From assembly GCA_949317995.1 (NCBI GenBank), contig OX439045.1:41497693-41561692 (forward strand): a stretch of DNA of 64,000 nucleotides. Reading direction: 5' to 3'. This document shows positions 1-12,383 of this stretch, piece after piece (the first letter of the stretch is position 1; the number at the start of each line of letters is the position of its first letter). The stretch is from Acholoe squamosa. Taxonomy: Eukaryota > Annelida > Polychaeta > Phyllodocida > Polynoidae. The notes under the pieces are model-generated. The model saw only the letters and a program-made list of their open reading frames with translations, ran no database searches and had not been told where the DNA came from. Made by a program: the position numbers and the translations under genes.

Positions 1-602
1 CAGGGCACGAGGAAAGTTCCCATATGTTTACTTTTCAGACAAAGATACTTTTTATATCGCTCCACGGCTGACTTCAAGAACCGTCTGTCTTTGTAATGTG
101 GCAGGGCAACTTGGTAGTAGAAAGAGCGTTGCCTAGCAATAGCGGATACGAGGTCGTAACCTATCTTAGTTTTATACTCAGGCACATGATGGGCTTCCCA
201 ATCGGCATCTACATTAATCTCAAACCTCTCACTGGGATAGGTGCTCTTCCACAGTCCCCGAGCATTGCCCAGTCCCTCTTTAAAGTGTTTCTCATTCTTC
301 ATGTACTTATGGTCCACCACAGTGCCTGTCACCCGGTAGGTGTCGTCTCTGTACTTAATGGGTGATAACATGTGACAGTGCCACACCCAGTAGATATCCA
401 ATGGTGGAACAAGATCCTTGCTTGTAAAGGCAGCTTTTAGCGGTAACCACAACACCTCGTACCTGTAAAGGGCCACCAGGATCAAGTTATGGTTGGTGTA
501 GAGATTGGGATGACGGTCCACTTCATGCAAAAGTCTTAGCTGCGCACGCGCAGCATCCACCATCTTGAGACGCAGTCGGACGTCTTCTGGTTTCTTCTCC
601 AT
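1..602 (-). CDS. DUF1399 / glycine-rich-domain-containing (GRDP-like) protein, 5' part
   Basis: An uninterrupted minus-strand frame starts at the ATG at 602-600 and stays open for 200 codons to the window edge, so the gene is truncated by the window and not by mutation. The N-terminus is charged, with no signal peptide, which suggests an intracellular protein. Around residues 48-85 it has RYEVLWLPL, then PPLDIYWVWHCHMLSP followed by KYRDD. This W-x-W-H-x-H-M-L-x-P segment is the hallmark of the DUF1399/GRDP family, found in plants, fungi and many invertebrates, whose biochemical role is poorly known. No intron is seen in this part. The ORF is compositionally unlike its flanks (balanced codons, no low complexity). 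Identification rests on motif memory; a profile search should confirm it. No neighbouring gene is close enough to suggest co-regulation. Confidence 0.8.
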   Translation of the reverse strand, partial: MEKKPEDVRLRLKMVDAARAQLRLLHEVDRHPNLYTNHNLILVALYRYEVLWLPLKAAFTSKDLVPPLDIYWVWHCHMLSPIKYRDDTYRVTGTVVDHKYMKNEKHFKEGLGNARGLWKSTYPSERFEINVDADWEAHHVPEYKTKIGYDLVSAIARQRSFYYQVALPHYKDRRFLKSAVERYKKYLCLKSKHMGTFLVP

Positions 603-3600
603 CTTGTTTGGTGATGAGGTTAACGCGGTGAACCAAACTGCAAATGAAGGAAGATACATTTTATCGATTAGAATGGCGTATCTGTGCTTATCCTGGGGGC
701 ATTGAAGAAGATTCAATGAATGGACCCTCTTACACAGGAGCAGTGATGTATAGTCATATAGAACAGTTAGACACATTTACCTATAATTATGCGCAGTCAC
801 ACCAGAGCATTGCCACATTCATTTGTAAGTGGTCATTAGCCACATTCACTGACAAGCTAAGCAGTCCCATTCCAGAGTTTAGTCACTTTCATGTGCGAAC
901 AATCACATCACATTTACCAATTACCTGCAAGTATGGCCATCACAGAGTCTAGCCAACAGCGAGAGAAAAGAAAAGTATTAGACTATAGAAACAGGAAAAG
1001 GCCAGAAACTCTTTTGTATTCCTTCCACCTGTTAATGCTCCATAGCTCTAGAACAGTTCCGAATATGCATTATCCCTAGGTACACATAGCTGAAGTCTAT
1101 AGGGCTGAGTCATTAATTGTCCTATAACTGCCCCAATGCTAACCTTTAGCTTCTTCAGTGTAAATTGTAGTTAGTATGGCAGTGGCTAGTAAGCTGTAGG
1201 CAGTCATTCTCTATATGTATGGTCAGGTAGCTACAACATGAGTAGAAATTCCATAAGCATTTAACATATCAGAAATAAGACACTGTAAGAGGTATAGAAA
1301 GCTAATACTAATACATTTTCTAACTTTATTCTGAAAATGGGGAAGTTATATGATTGAGCCTAAAAAAAATATGCCTTATGAGCCTATTTATCATGTGTAT
1401 ATGAAATGCAAGAGGGTGAGATATTGTCACCTTACCCAACACATAACCAGAGGGCAATGTAGTTAATTGGATTGTTTGCCTGAAGTGGTCTATACAGAAC
1501 CAATCATTAAGTGTGCCCTATCACCTAGCTGAGTGTAAGAGTGCTATGGTCAGATGTTGGATACCTAGGAATAATGCATATTCAGAGTAGCCATGTGGAT
1601 TGAGTGGGTTGTGTAAACACAGGGGAGAGCGGGGACTTTGCTGACTGTCACACCCTGTCTATACTACTAGATGGGACTACACTGAGCATGTGGTTTTCCA
1701 CCCGTGGTTCCACAGAAATAGAGTACCTTCCCACTGCCTGCACCTGCCTCCTCTCGTTATATATACTACTTACACCCGACTTGGGCGCAGCCATAATTCA
1801 ACTCCACCCGTCCACAGTACCTTACTCTTACGACAGACTAAAAGCAGGAAGAAAGTAAATTAGGTCTACTGCAAAGCCCCTTTTTGCTAGAACAAGAGGA
1901 TTTCGTGTGACTTATAACGCATAGCAAAGGAAAAGGAGTAGCTATTATAGTAGTCCTTTCATATCTGTATGCAGTTATAATACATACACATACCGGACTT
2001 GTAATGTCATATGGTGGATCTATATTGGTAAATGGATGGAGAGATCGATGAAGGTGCCTTTAAGATCACCCACTCATCTCCGGTTGTACTCCGGTCACTG
2101 GAGACTGTGGAGTGAATGTCTTCAACCTCTCCTTTGACGTTTAGATGCATGCAACATTCTCGTAGACCTACATAATTGAAGATGCGACTAATTATATCGG
2201 CCATGCCAGTGCTTCCATGGCCTTTGTGCTGTCTTGGAGGCTACCTCAGGGCCGTGTGCCTTTAGTATTGATTAACAATTCAAGTTTGATGATTTCAGAT
2301 TTACCTCAGGTCGAATCTGATTTTAGTCAGTATCACCTAGGCCTATTTGATTTTTAAAGATGGTAGTCATTACATGCTCTGAAGATGGTTTTGTAATTGG
2401 TATTACTAATTTACTGGTGTTGGTTCGAAATAATTATCTGCTTTGCAGACTGCCAGCCCTATCTGAGTTTGCTGGGTATTAATAATTGATCTTACCTTAT
2501 GGTAAGATGTCTCCGTTTTTCTACTGAAGAGTGATGTAAAAACAAAGTGACCAATAAAGGTTAAATTAAAGAAAACACAAAGTAAACTGGTATATATCTC
2601 TGGATTTAAGTAGATAATGGCGTATGGAGGAAAAATCACCCGTGCCTCAGATAAGCTCTGCCTCGAATAAACGCAGGGGACATTTAAATCAATAGAATCA
2701 GGAAACACTGTATTCCTGATAAGGGAAATTATGTCAAAGTATGATATAAGCTGTAAACAACAATATGACAGCACTAGGTTACAAATGTAGAGCATACACC
2801 AGTTGTATATACATTTTTAGTCAGTGTCACAGAGAGGACCTGCAGCTATTACATACTGGGGCCAAGCTGATAAGTCAAATGGGAAGATGCATCAAAGTGG
2901 ACATCAGAGATAACGTTGGTAAGAAAAAGGGACAGTCGCAAGGTAGGCATGTTGCCTGGTATTGCAGAGCAGCAGTATGGATCTATAAATAACAGACCGT
3001 TTTGATACCAGAGGTTCCTACGTCCCTGGTTTATTGATTTATACATACAGGGGCAGAATGAAGAGGTTATGCCAGGTATTCCCAGGTGCACCTTTTACTT
3101 CTGGAGCCCTCCTCTGGCACAATGTTCCACTGACAGCATATGTGGTTCATTTTTACATCGCTATACCTGTTAATCTGCTTTATGTTCTACACTAAAATAC
3201 ATGATAGATGGTGATCTTTGGTTACAAGGACATGTCATATTTTGTTCTTCACATCCCACACAGAGATTCATTGTCCAACAAGTGTACATGTATAGGACTA
3301 CACACTATTTGGACCTAGTACCTGTAACAAAAAAAGAACCATCCTGGCCATGAGCAAGATATGTTCCATGAACCAGATCAGCTGTCTTCCTTTCTACAAA
3401 ATTATGTTTGTTTTACTATATTCATTCACAGAATATGTAGTTTTTTACCTTTAAAAATAATAGCTCCGCTGTATTGATGGGATCAGATGGTGATGTCTGT
3501 GTGGCACCATAAAAACTAGCATACAAAGCCCATAAACAGAGGGGCAGCGGGAACTGCTACAGAATAGACTCTATCTGCATGCCACCAGGTTGTCTCCTCT

Positions 3601-3670
3601 ACATCACCTGTAATTCCCCTTGTTGTATCCCACTCCCCAGACCCTATACCTAAATGTAACCCGCTCGATA
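603..3670. other. Gene-free stretch upstream of the GRDP-like gene
   Basis: AT-rich DNA containing only short open frames without recognisable domains, codon bias or splice context. It must include the promoter of the minus-strand gene starting at 602, but no clear TATA box is seen. Nothing else is supported. Confidence 0.5.
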
Positions 3671-3795
3671 CTAGGGAGGTTTAGCAACCACTGCGTGGCC
3701 AGTATAACGCAGACGTGCAGCATACCTATAACATTACTATGTCTGCATAAATCCAAGAATGGCTGACGTACGTCGTGTTTGCTAAACCTCCCTAC
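3671..3795. mobile_element. Small MITE with 16-bp terminal inverted repeats
   Basis: The ends carry TAGGGAGGTTTAGCAA (3672-3687) and its exact reverse complement (3779-3794), separated by about 90 bp with no coding capacity. The size and perfect inverted termini fit a non-autonomous DNA transposon. No clear target-site duplication was identified. Confidence 0.6.
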
Positions 3796-6170
3796 TATAA
3801 AGATACTGACTGTGTATTTAGGTGGCTAGTCCCCCCTGGTGCGGGGGTGGCTGGTGGGAGGGGTGGGAGAGGTAGATAGTTGGGTGTCGGCCAGCAATCT
3901 GCCTCCTCAAATCCATGGTGGCATGCCACATCAAGAGATCAAGGCACCACCTCCTGAATCTCTCCCTGACACTGACTTGTCCATTAGGCTGTATATTCAG
4001 CAGCCATCTTAGCTTTATATAGAATATAGTGGGTGGAGGTGAGGAGGGTGACTATAGAGACACACAGGTAGGACGTCACTAAAACAGCCTTGTTATACAA
4101 GACAGTATGCAGCAAACACATATTTAATCAATCTTACTGCAGTTTTGGCGCTTATCATAATTGCTATACAGTGATTTTCTATCCTATATGTCAACTGACT
4201 ATCTAGTAGTTCTTGCATAGAGTGATAACAGGGTCACTTGTTCAAGTTTCTATGTGTACATCTAAAGGAGACTTTTTATTGTTATGTATGGTGGTATTAA
4301 ACGCCCTTGGCATGGAACTGCAAGTCAAATATAAACTCAGCAGTAGCTCCAGCTGTGTCCTTACCTAAATTCCTCCTTACACTTTCAACTTTGGGAAGTC
4401 CCCTTGAATTCACCGATATTTCAACACCACAAAGACATGGCGAAGGGAATAAATGTAGACCATATCATACAGTAAAGAAGCAGGATAGTATAATAAAAGA
4501 ATCTATTAAGACTCCGCGAAGAGCTAACATCATAATACTTTGCTATGGACATTGAAATTTTCATTATCTCTGCAGGTGGCCCAACCCTCTTTATGCGGCA
4601 GTGCCAATGACATTATGGATCATATGGTGAATGCCAATACATGGTACACGCCTAATGTAACACACTTTGTCTATTGATCAGCATAGCACTGGGCAGTGGG
4701 GGGCCTCCTATGGCATGCCATACTTGCTGTTCTGAAAATGAGCGTGTGAGAGACCAACAACTCTCATGGCATTTGCCTCTTGCATGTACTGAAATCTCCC
4801 CTGTCCACTACCTTAGAAGCTTTTTTCATGTCATGGCGGATTTATTTCACATCTTGGGATGGATTTAGATATCATAAGGTGCAGAATTGATAGCAGATAA
4901 TATAGTTATACTCTGTCAAAAGAAAATGTTTACATTGTTGACCTGGTAAAATGGCATTTTGCCTTCAGACTGTCACCTTTGATGCGGAGACTGACACAGA
5001 TGATTCATGTTTTCCTTTAAAATGTGCTGAGATAGGAAAGCCTGGTCGCCAGTAAGCAATGCCCCAGGGAGGATGCCAACGGTTTTTGCACATGGGCACC
5101 ATGCAAACTGGCCACCCCCTCATTGTGGCAAATTGTATGATAGACCAACCCTGTCCATTACCTAGCGGGTGATATACTGTTTTATCCTATTTTAGTGTAT
5201 GTTCAATATATTTTGCATCCTGCGATAACTTATTCAAGGGTCGATTCAGGCGGGGGGATATGCTTACCACAGAAAGACTCCGGTATACTATACTCTCTTC
5301 CGGTGCAAAGTGCCGAGAAAATCAAACAAGCCAAGCATATTCAATATACTCTTAGAGTTAAAACAAAAAGAACAAAATTATGTTCCCTGACTACGTATAT
5401 ATATGTTTTATTATGATTAGAAACGTGTCAAAATGTAGTGTATTTTTACTGGTAGTACTGGGGAGTACGGGTGGGACAATTAAGAAGCACATGTATATAC
5501 AATTTCTGTCTATTCGCTTCCTAACAAACCTTCATCATCAGGATATTTGCTAGGCCTTATCTTAGGATTTACCTAGGCATATACCTACAAGCTAGCTGTG
5601 CTTCGAGGATCTATTTTAATAACCTGACCCTTTTTTCATTTTACCTAGTACTTTCAGGTATACTTATATTGAAGAGCGCCGTGTAATTTAGTATCTGACA
5701 GCAAACATGTTCACTCAACCAGAGTGCAATGTAGGTATCAATACTGCCCCTCTGACATCGGGATATCTACTAGCAGTCTAAAATGTTTTACAATATGTAT
5801 AAAGTAATGACAGAGCTTGTTGCTTACCCATCTACATTTGTATATCCATACCCAAAGGAGGACCCTCTTATGATTATACAATATGGCATTAAAAGCCCAG
5901 GCAGTGGAGCTGCCAGTCCAATATGTAATCCCCACCTGTCTCCTTACTGTTTGCACCACATCACATTAACCCCTCCCTCCCATGTAGGCCTATATGTGTA
6001 GAGGCAAGGAGAAAGGGTGCTCCATGCTAGAAGTCAACTTTAAAATTCAAATATTGCATGAGAAGATACCCCTGTTAGTTTTGAAGGAATGGCTTGCTAA
6101 ATATGGGTAGGTATGACCATTTTGTGAATGTCAATAAGCAATAAGTCCCATTGGTCATGAAATACATCTG
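3796..6170. other. Gene-free stretch
   Basis: A GC-richer patch with G runs lies at 3830-3880. Otherwise this is AT-rich DNA with short frames only. No gene, RNA gene or clear repeat is supported. Confidence 0.4.
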
Positions 6171-6174
6171 TAAT

Positions 6175-6213
6175 TAGCATAATTTATGCTAATTAGTTAA
6201 ATTAGCATAAATT
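6175..6213. repeat. AT-rich hairpin (14-bp arms)
   Basis: AATTTATGCTAATT at 6181-6194 and its exact reverse complement at 6200-6213 flank a 5-base loop. An overlapping palindrome starts at 6175. The hairpin lies at the start of a 6.2-6.6 kb segment that looks like an old dispersed repeat. Confidence 0.6.
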
Positions 6214-6504
6214 TTCATTCTTTTGCCCATAACTTTTGATGTAGAAATGGTATTTTCATTCTGTTTTCACCATAGTGGACCTTGTGAAATGTTCCTTCAA
6301 ATGGGATCATCGATTTTCTTATTTAGAATGAAAATAATGTTTCCAGGGCAAAAATGCCTATTTTGGCCCAAAAACATTCTTTTTAATGCCAAATATGGAC
6401 CCTTTCCCCAAAAAATAGATTTTTTTTTCAAAAATCATTGGATTGTCAATAAAAAAGTAGCCTATAGCAGTTTTAGGCATATTTTTCCTATTCTAGCTCA
6501 TAGT

Positions 6505-6520
6505 AGTGCCCCCTGGTGGC
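6505..6520 (-). promoter_or_regulatory. CTCF-like motif
   Basis: AGTGCCCCCTGGTGGC is the reverse complement of the bilaterian CTCF core (GCCACCAGGGGGC). The site lies inside what looks like a dispersed repeat, so it may be incidental. Occupancy cannot be judged from sequence. Confidence 0.35.
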
Positions 6521-6599
6521 TAAAACAGGTACTAAATCCCGCAGGAACCCCCATTTCTGCTTGCTGGCTCACATATTATGATGTAATATAAACCCACCA

Positions 6600-8240
6600 T
6601 GGGCGTTCTACCCTTTTTCTTTAGGGGGTTAGGGTTGTCCATATGATAAATGAAATAGCAGAGAGAGATGAAATTAAATGTTTATATAGAATGTGATCAA
6701 GAGGTATTGTGTGGAAACTCCAAAAGCACAGCCTCTAGCATGTATACTTACATGTTCAGCAGACTGCGCTGGGGGTCCTGTTGATCAGATTAAGATGAAT
6801 CTATATGACTGGAAGAACCGCAATGTCATCGGTTATCCAATGATACCAAATTTACTACGGTGGCCTATATGTATACATATAATCAATAGAATACTGTCCA
6901 GGGACTCTGATGATAATATTGAATACAATTAATTATCCTAACCTTTCTTCTATGATTATGCATGTCAAGTATAGCATCGTAAAGTCATTTTGCAAAGGAA
7001 GGCACGTGCAGGGGTAATGGGTTAAACCGTTTTATCATAGGCAAATTCAACATCATAGATTGTATAGAGAATTGACGCTTAGTACAGACACTTGACTAGT
7101 GATGAGGACATCTGCCGTGATTCGAGACTAAACCCTTCAGCATCTATTTATGACATTAATGAGACTTCTTTCCCTTTAATAATCAACAGCTCTGACATGC
7201 GCTTAAAACCAATGCATCTCTTACTAGGAATCGTCATTAGACTGTTTTATACCCATTTCTATATCCACTTTCAAGAAAGCCGTTTATGTCTTATCTAGAT
7301 TTGATAATGAGATCTGCCTTGACTATCCTCCTAAAGCTAATCAAAATCACAAGGTTATTCTTCCATTTGGAGAATTGCTATAGTGTAGTGCATGCTCTAT
7401 ATCCCCGTTTAATTCAAAAGTCAAAGATGACCATCCTTGATCAGTCGATGTAAAAAGAAACTTCATTATCATTGTAATTCTAGTGCAATTCCATCCCTAA
7501 GATACAGAATCCTTTATCATGTGAAAGCCCCTACAATCGTTTCCTACTGCCTCACATCAAAGCGGTTTTATACTACTTTCCCTCCTAATCACAGCAAGTG
7601 TTTTTCCTATATAAAGGCACGCCTTCACATTGTGAGCGATCAAAGAAATGGGAAGGCAATCTCTATATACTTGAGTCATCAAAGAAACGGGGGATTAATA
7701 TCGATATACCTGAGGCAATGACACTGGGAACCTCGGGCCCACTTTTAAAGCACGGGTCACTATGCCAATCGGTGTCCACCCTGACTCCAATTAACTCGAA
7801 AGCATCAGCGGATTATGAGCAGCTCGGGATGGGTGTCCTTCTTTAATATTCAACTTTCTGTGTGTTTAGCTGTACTTGAGCTTCTCGATATTGTAAGCAC
7901 CTTTCATGGCCAGCTAGCCCAGTCCCTCATTTCTGTTACATCACTTCGTTCATTGTTTTCACTGCACATCAACGCCTGTTTCTGTCTTCTACAATCTGTG
8001 TATCAATCTATCATTACTTGAGGCCCGATATTGATATCAGCTCTTATCCAAGTTTTTATTGTAGGGATGAAATCAGACTAATCATACCTAAACATAGGTG
8101 CATAAATGTAATGCATGTACTACTACCACATGGTCTACCCCTGACATGATGTTTAGTATTCATGGTTACTACACGACTTCTGTGATTTTGGGTGCTTTTT
8201 CTGGATACATATTCCCATTCTGATACCTGTTGATATTGCA
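6600..8240. other. Gene-free stretch
   Basis: Contains only short frames. A short imperfect direct repeat around 7638-7710 (AAAGAAATGGG / AAAGAAACGGG context) is the only structure noticed. Confidence 0.35.
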
Positions 8241-8245
8241 TGTTC

Positions 8246-8312
8246 GAGGAGTGCTGATATCATGGATATCGGCACTTCTAGGAGTGCTGATATCCATGAT
8301 ATCAGCACTCCT
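8246..8312. repeat. Two tandem hairpins with GATATC arms
   Basis: The right unit (8280-8312) is a perfect hairpin with 15-bp arms AGGAGTGCTGATATC and a 3-base loop. The left unit (8246-8278) is a near-perfect copy of it. The pair forms the downstream end of the SINE-like segment at 8313-8490. Confidence 0.65.
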
Positions 8313-8490
8313 TCCATGTCATATGTTACATGTTAAAACCTACAAATTTTCATTGCCAGTATTAGGGGTCTAACCTGCACTCTACTAATGCCAAATCCAA
8401 CTCCCTATGTAGTGCACCACAAGGACTGACGAGAAATGCTTGGTTAGAACCAGGTCTCTATAAGTCATTGATATGATACAAAGCCCGGGG
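8313..8490 (-). mobile_element. tRNA-derived SINE-like element (copy 1)
   Basis: On the minus strand the segment contains an A-box-like region (around TGGTGCACTACATAGGG) and a degenerate B box (GCAGGTTAGACCCC), followed by a tail. The same sequence recurs with about 80% visual identity at 59530-59715, again on the minus strand. This shows a dispersed, RNA polymerase III-type family rather than a tRNA gene. Confidence 0.6.
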
Positions 8491-8647
8491 AGGTCACTCA
8501 CATATAAGTACTATACATTCAAAGTGTGAAAATACCCTGCAGTCTGGGTTGTGACCCCCCAGCTTTCTCGTTGCTGCTCCCATAACCACGACGACTGCAG
8601 GACGCGTTCAGACCAAACCAACGGCTGCTGGGTGGCAAGGTGTGTGT

Positions 8648-8725
8648 GCCGATGGTATAGTGGTTAGCGCATTGCGCTCAGGGCTGAAGCTTCTACAGGT
8701 TGGTGGAACGAGTCCTGGTCCCGGG
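8648..8725 (+). repeat. tRNA-like (SINE head) segment
   Basis: Has an A-box-like TATAGTGGTTAGCGC and a B-box-like GGAACGAGTCC, but no foldable acceptor stem. A related head occurs at 59791-59865. Both are followed by a T-rich run and a fragment ending in CGAGTCCCGGGGGAGGGG or its equivalent, so they belong to one composite repeat family. Confidence 0.5.
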
Positions 8726-8759
8726 AACTTTTTTTTTTGCTGTGTGTACACACACTATG

Positions 8760-10205
8760 GCAGGCTTCGAGTCCCGGGGGAGGGGAACGATTTTTATGAG
8801 AGAGATGTCAGTTGAAAAATTAAGGACCCTTTCTGAAAGTATATAACTGCACTGAAGTCTAGAGATGAAGGGCCTCTGAATGTCTAAAAAATGGATGAAC
8901 ATCTGACGGTCTGAAGAAAATTGACAGATTTTTACTCTAAATATTGGTCTCTTTCAGATTTAGAATGCTCTGATTATCCCCCAAGTTTCGCTGTAAATGA
9001 ACAGCAGAATATACTCTAAATTTACAGAAACTTTTGCTGGCAACTGAGGTTCCAGCAACTATTGCTGTAAATTTACAGAAGCTAGGGGTGTAGAATTACA
9101 GCAAGAGGTTCTGTGAATCTACAGGAACTGTACTGTATTGTTCGAGTCCCGGTTTCTCCATGGCATTTTCCGCTGACCACTACAGTATGTATAGGCAGTG
9201 CTATATATACTCTACAGTGAGGTGAGTCCATGATACATATACCCATCATATTTTTTATGTGTGCACTCTGTGCATGCATTGATACTATAAACCATGCATG
9301 CCTGATGAAGACAAGAATGTATCCAATCCTAGTGACATGCCATCACTGAGAGTGAGAGAAGTAGTCAACCATCTCTCCCAAACCATTTCATGGTCAGTCA
9401 GTTTTAACACTAGGCTAACCTAAAGGCATGTAGGCCTATGTTAGCTTCAAGTTCAGAGTCCAGGCACTTGTATATACAATTTAGACACAGGTGTGGTGTC
9501 TTTGGTGTATAATACTGGTTGTTCCTAGTTTCTTATCAGATAACCTTATACATTATCTATTGTGCACAATGTTAGATTGAACCCATTGAAGTTATCATTG
9601 TATTACAATTAATTGATAAGCTCTGGGGACATTGTTGGATTGAGGTGGCACTATAAGCATATACATTCTTAACAAATGGTGGATACTGCTGCTCCCCAGT
9701 AGCAGAACCTACTGGTAAGGCTATTTTGGGAAAGCCTTTGTGGGTCACTCTGGTTCAGAGTGACTGGCTGGCCTAGGGTATACGAGAGTAATTATACAGG
9801 ACAACTCACTGTACACATGTGCCTACAGGCAGAAGCTTGTCACTAAACAGTGACACTCAATGTATTTGAGAATACTGCTCTTTCCCCTGTTGATTTACAT
9901 AGAACAATCCTGTTATATAACCCCAACTCTTTACAGTGAGGCCTTCACTACTAGAATTATTGACAGTAGTTAGGATATAAAGGCCATTGCAGTTTCTATC
10001 CACTATAGAGAGTACTTTTTGGGTAGTGTGATCACTGTGATTCATTCTAATGAATTTACTTACTCTACACATGACATGATAGGGTAGGTACTGAAAGGGA
10101 TCTGTTCTTTGTACATCAATGAGAATGATCATGACTTGAGTTAAGGTCATTATTGGAATGTTTGGTCTATGAAACATATACATCTATTTGATGACCAATT
10201 ATATA
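8760..10205. other. Gene-free stretch
   Basis: AT-rich DNA with short frames only. Around 8940-9130 several imperfect copies of an AATTTACAG-type motif recur. No gene is supported. Confidence 0.35.
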
Positions 10206-10209
10206 AATT

Positions 10210-11275
10210 CTTACATGCTATATGGCATGACAATGATGGAAGGATCTTGCCATGACATAATACACTGCTTTGCAGCCATAAATCTTTGATTTTATGATTT
10301 TTATCTCAATGAAAACCAATGATCTAAAGCAAGGGAAAATGCAAAATGTTTGTTTACGTTGTTCCACAATGGAATACGAATACATCATTCTAGTACTTTG
10401 AAGTGGATGGAAAGAGCAGAAAGCTATGTACACAGCAGTGCTACTATACTGGGAATCATGGTCAACTTGGATACAACTAACTCACAACTAGTCCCAAATG
10501 TAAAAGAAAGTGTTATGATAAGGGTGTTGCCTGAAAGAAAAGTGCAGGCTAGGGAGAAGTATTTTTATCAGGCCTACAATCGGTCATGCTATGCAAGTGA
10601 TAAGAAAGGCATCACCACAGAAAACTTGGGTATAGACACTTGAAATGAGGATATACCATCATCAACTACACAGATATAGCAAAAAAAACCGATGAATTTC
10701 AAGTCATGGCTTTCATTAGCATTAGGGGAACTGTGCATATGAGAGGATATGTGATGCTTCTAGCATTTTTCTAGATCATAATTATATGGATAGACAATTT
10801 GAATGGTTGCCTGCCACCATATTTAATTATAAGCTGTAAAGATGTAGCAAAGATAGTGAATTTCAGCAATGGCTACTTTTAATATGGCCTAAAATAGGAG
10901 AAATCTAAATTGGAGAAGAGATGTGATGGCTCTAGCATGTTGCTATACCATGAAAATGTTGGTATAGACACTTCAACTGATCGCCTACCATCACCCATTG
11001 TAGAGATATAACACAAATAGTGAATTTCTGTAATGGCTGCCTTTATGATAGGGTTAGAATAATATTATATAGATACTGACATGCTACAGGATGTTACATT
11101 AATGATAGGATCTTACCAGAACATCATACATTACCTTGCAACTATACATCTCTGATTTGATGACTTTATCTTGGTAAAAGTCAATGACCTTGAGCAAGGT
11201 CAAATGCAAATGTTCGTTTTGGTTTCCCTAGTGGAATTCTTCATTCTAGCACTTTGAAGTGAATGAAAAGAGTAA
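10210..11275. repeat. Diverged direct duplication enclosing a degenerate tandem repeat
   Basis: The segment at about 10210-10420 (GGATCTTGCCA..., CTTTGAAGTGGATGG) is repeated in the same orientation at about 11085-11275 (GGATCTTACCA..., CTTTGAAGTGAATGA). Between them about three diverged units of 160-190 bp contain GAATTTCAGCAATGGC-like text. This is probably a decayed mobile element of unknown class. Confidence 0.5.
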
Positions 11276-11915
11276 TTTTCGATGGTCCTATGGTCAATTA
11301 TGTGTATATCCTATGCACACTGCTTTCACAGCATCACAATGGAATGTGTAGTGCCCTGACCTTTAGACATATCATATGGAAGTCCACCGTATATTTTCCT
11401 TATCTAGACCTATGGGGATATATGTCAATGTACAGATGTGCATATTTGGGCATATTCAAGGAAATTATGACAATTGGAAAGTCACCAATTTCATATAAAA
11501 CTAACTTTTAGTGTTTGTCCTTAAACTAAATGACCTTGACCTTGAGGAACCCCAAATCTAAGAAGTTGTTTGGATTGCCCTGATAGAGTAGTATGAAATG
11601 GATGTTTGAATTGTCTGGATATCCCAATTTGAACCAAAAATATCCTACCATATATGAAATCAAGATTTTATCTTTTTCTCTTAAATTCCTGAAATGGGGG
11701 CCTTGCCCTGACCGTAAGCTACTCATTGTGCATGTCCACCACACATTTTCTGATTGCCCTGATACTTAGCTACCAGAAAATTATGATGGACAGCACTCCC
11801 TCAAATTGAGAGTCACAAGTGGTATGGCCTATGTGCTAATACACAGGTACCTTGAGAAAAAGCAGCCCTTAATGCCGTGTCCACAGGTGTGGGTGGGGCA
11901 GCTGTCAGCCATACC
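11276..11915. other. Gene-free stretch
   Basis: AT-rich DNA with short frames and TGACCTTGACCTTGAG-type text near 11530, which resembles the repeat just upstream. No gene is supported. Confidence 0.35.
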
Positions 11916-11919
11916 TTAC

Positions 11920-12120
11920 CTGTATGAGTCTCCTCCAGGCGCTGTTAGGCTGTTTAGGTGGGTAGGAGGGTGGGTCTTGGTGGCTGCTGGAGGTGGAATG
12001 GTGGCCTTCTGCTCCTGCTGCTGTGCCTCCTCCTGTGGATAGCTGCTGCTTTCTGGTGGTGGTGCTCCAGTAGCCCACAGGGCCACTCCTTGCTGCAGCT
12101 GACGGCTGGTACTATTACTA
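11920..12120 (-). CDS. Possible Pro/Gln-rich exon of an unrecognised gene
   Basis: The minus strand has an open frame bounded by a TGCAG acceptor (ending at 12121) and an AG|GTAAGG donor (after 11920). It is 201 bp long, phase 2 at both ends. The predicted peptide is rich in Pro, Gln, Ser and Thr (for example QEEAQQQEQKATIPPP) and has no known motif. The patch is clearly GC-richer than its surroundings. No partner exon is convincing, and low-complexity DNA could mimic this, so the call is tentative. Confidence 0.25.
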
Positions 12121-12279
12121 CTGCAGTAGCAGCCCTGGCTTAATACCGAGGGGCTCCTCCTTTACCATACGCCGTCAACACTGGGCTACCAAGCCCCTGT
12201 CCACACCCACCACGCCCTGGAGTCGCCTTACCACCCATCCAGGAAGACACTGCAGTTGATAGCATAAATGCCATTATCT

Positions 12280-12286
12280 TATAAAA
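12280..12286 (+). promoter_or_regulatory. TATA box of the secreted six-Cys gene
   Basis: TATAAAA lies 98 bp upstream of the chosen ATG at 12384. It would place transcription start near 12310 and give a short 5' leader. Confidence 0.5.
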
Positions 12287-12383
12287 TGGTTGATGTAGGG
12301 AGATGATGGTTAGATGAGATGACTATCGGGACGATCGAAGAGGAGTCTGGAATTTGTACAGGCAGAGGAACCGTCTGTGACGT

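Noticed and set aside
2406-2795. 129-codon minus-strand open frame
   Set aside because: Hydrophobic, AT-driven composition without domain or promoter context.
6223-6591. 122-codon plus frame rich in Phe and Lys
   Set aside because: Lies in a probable dispersed repeat and is driven by T/A-rich composition.
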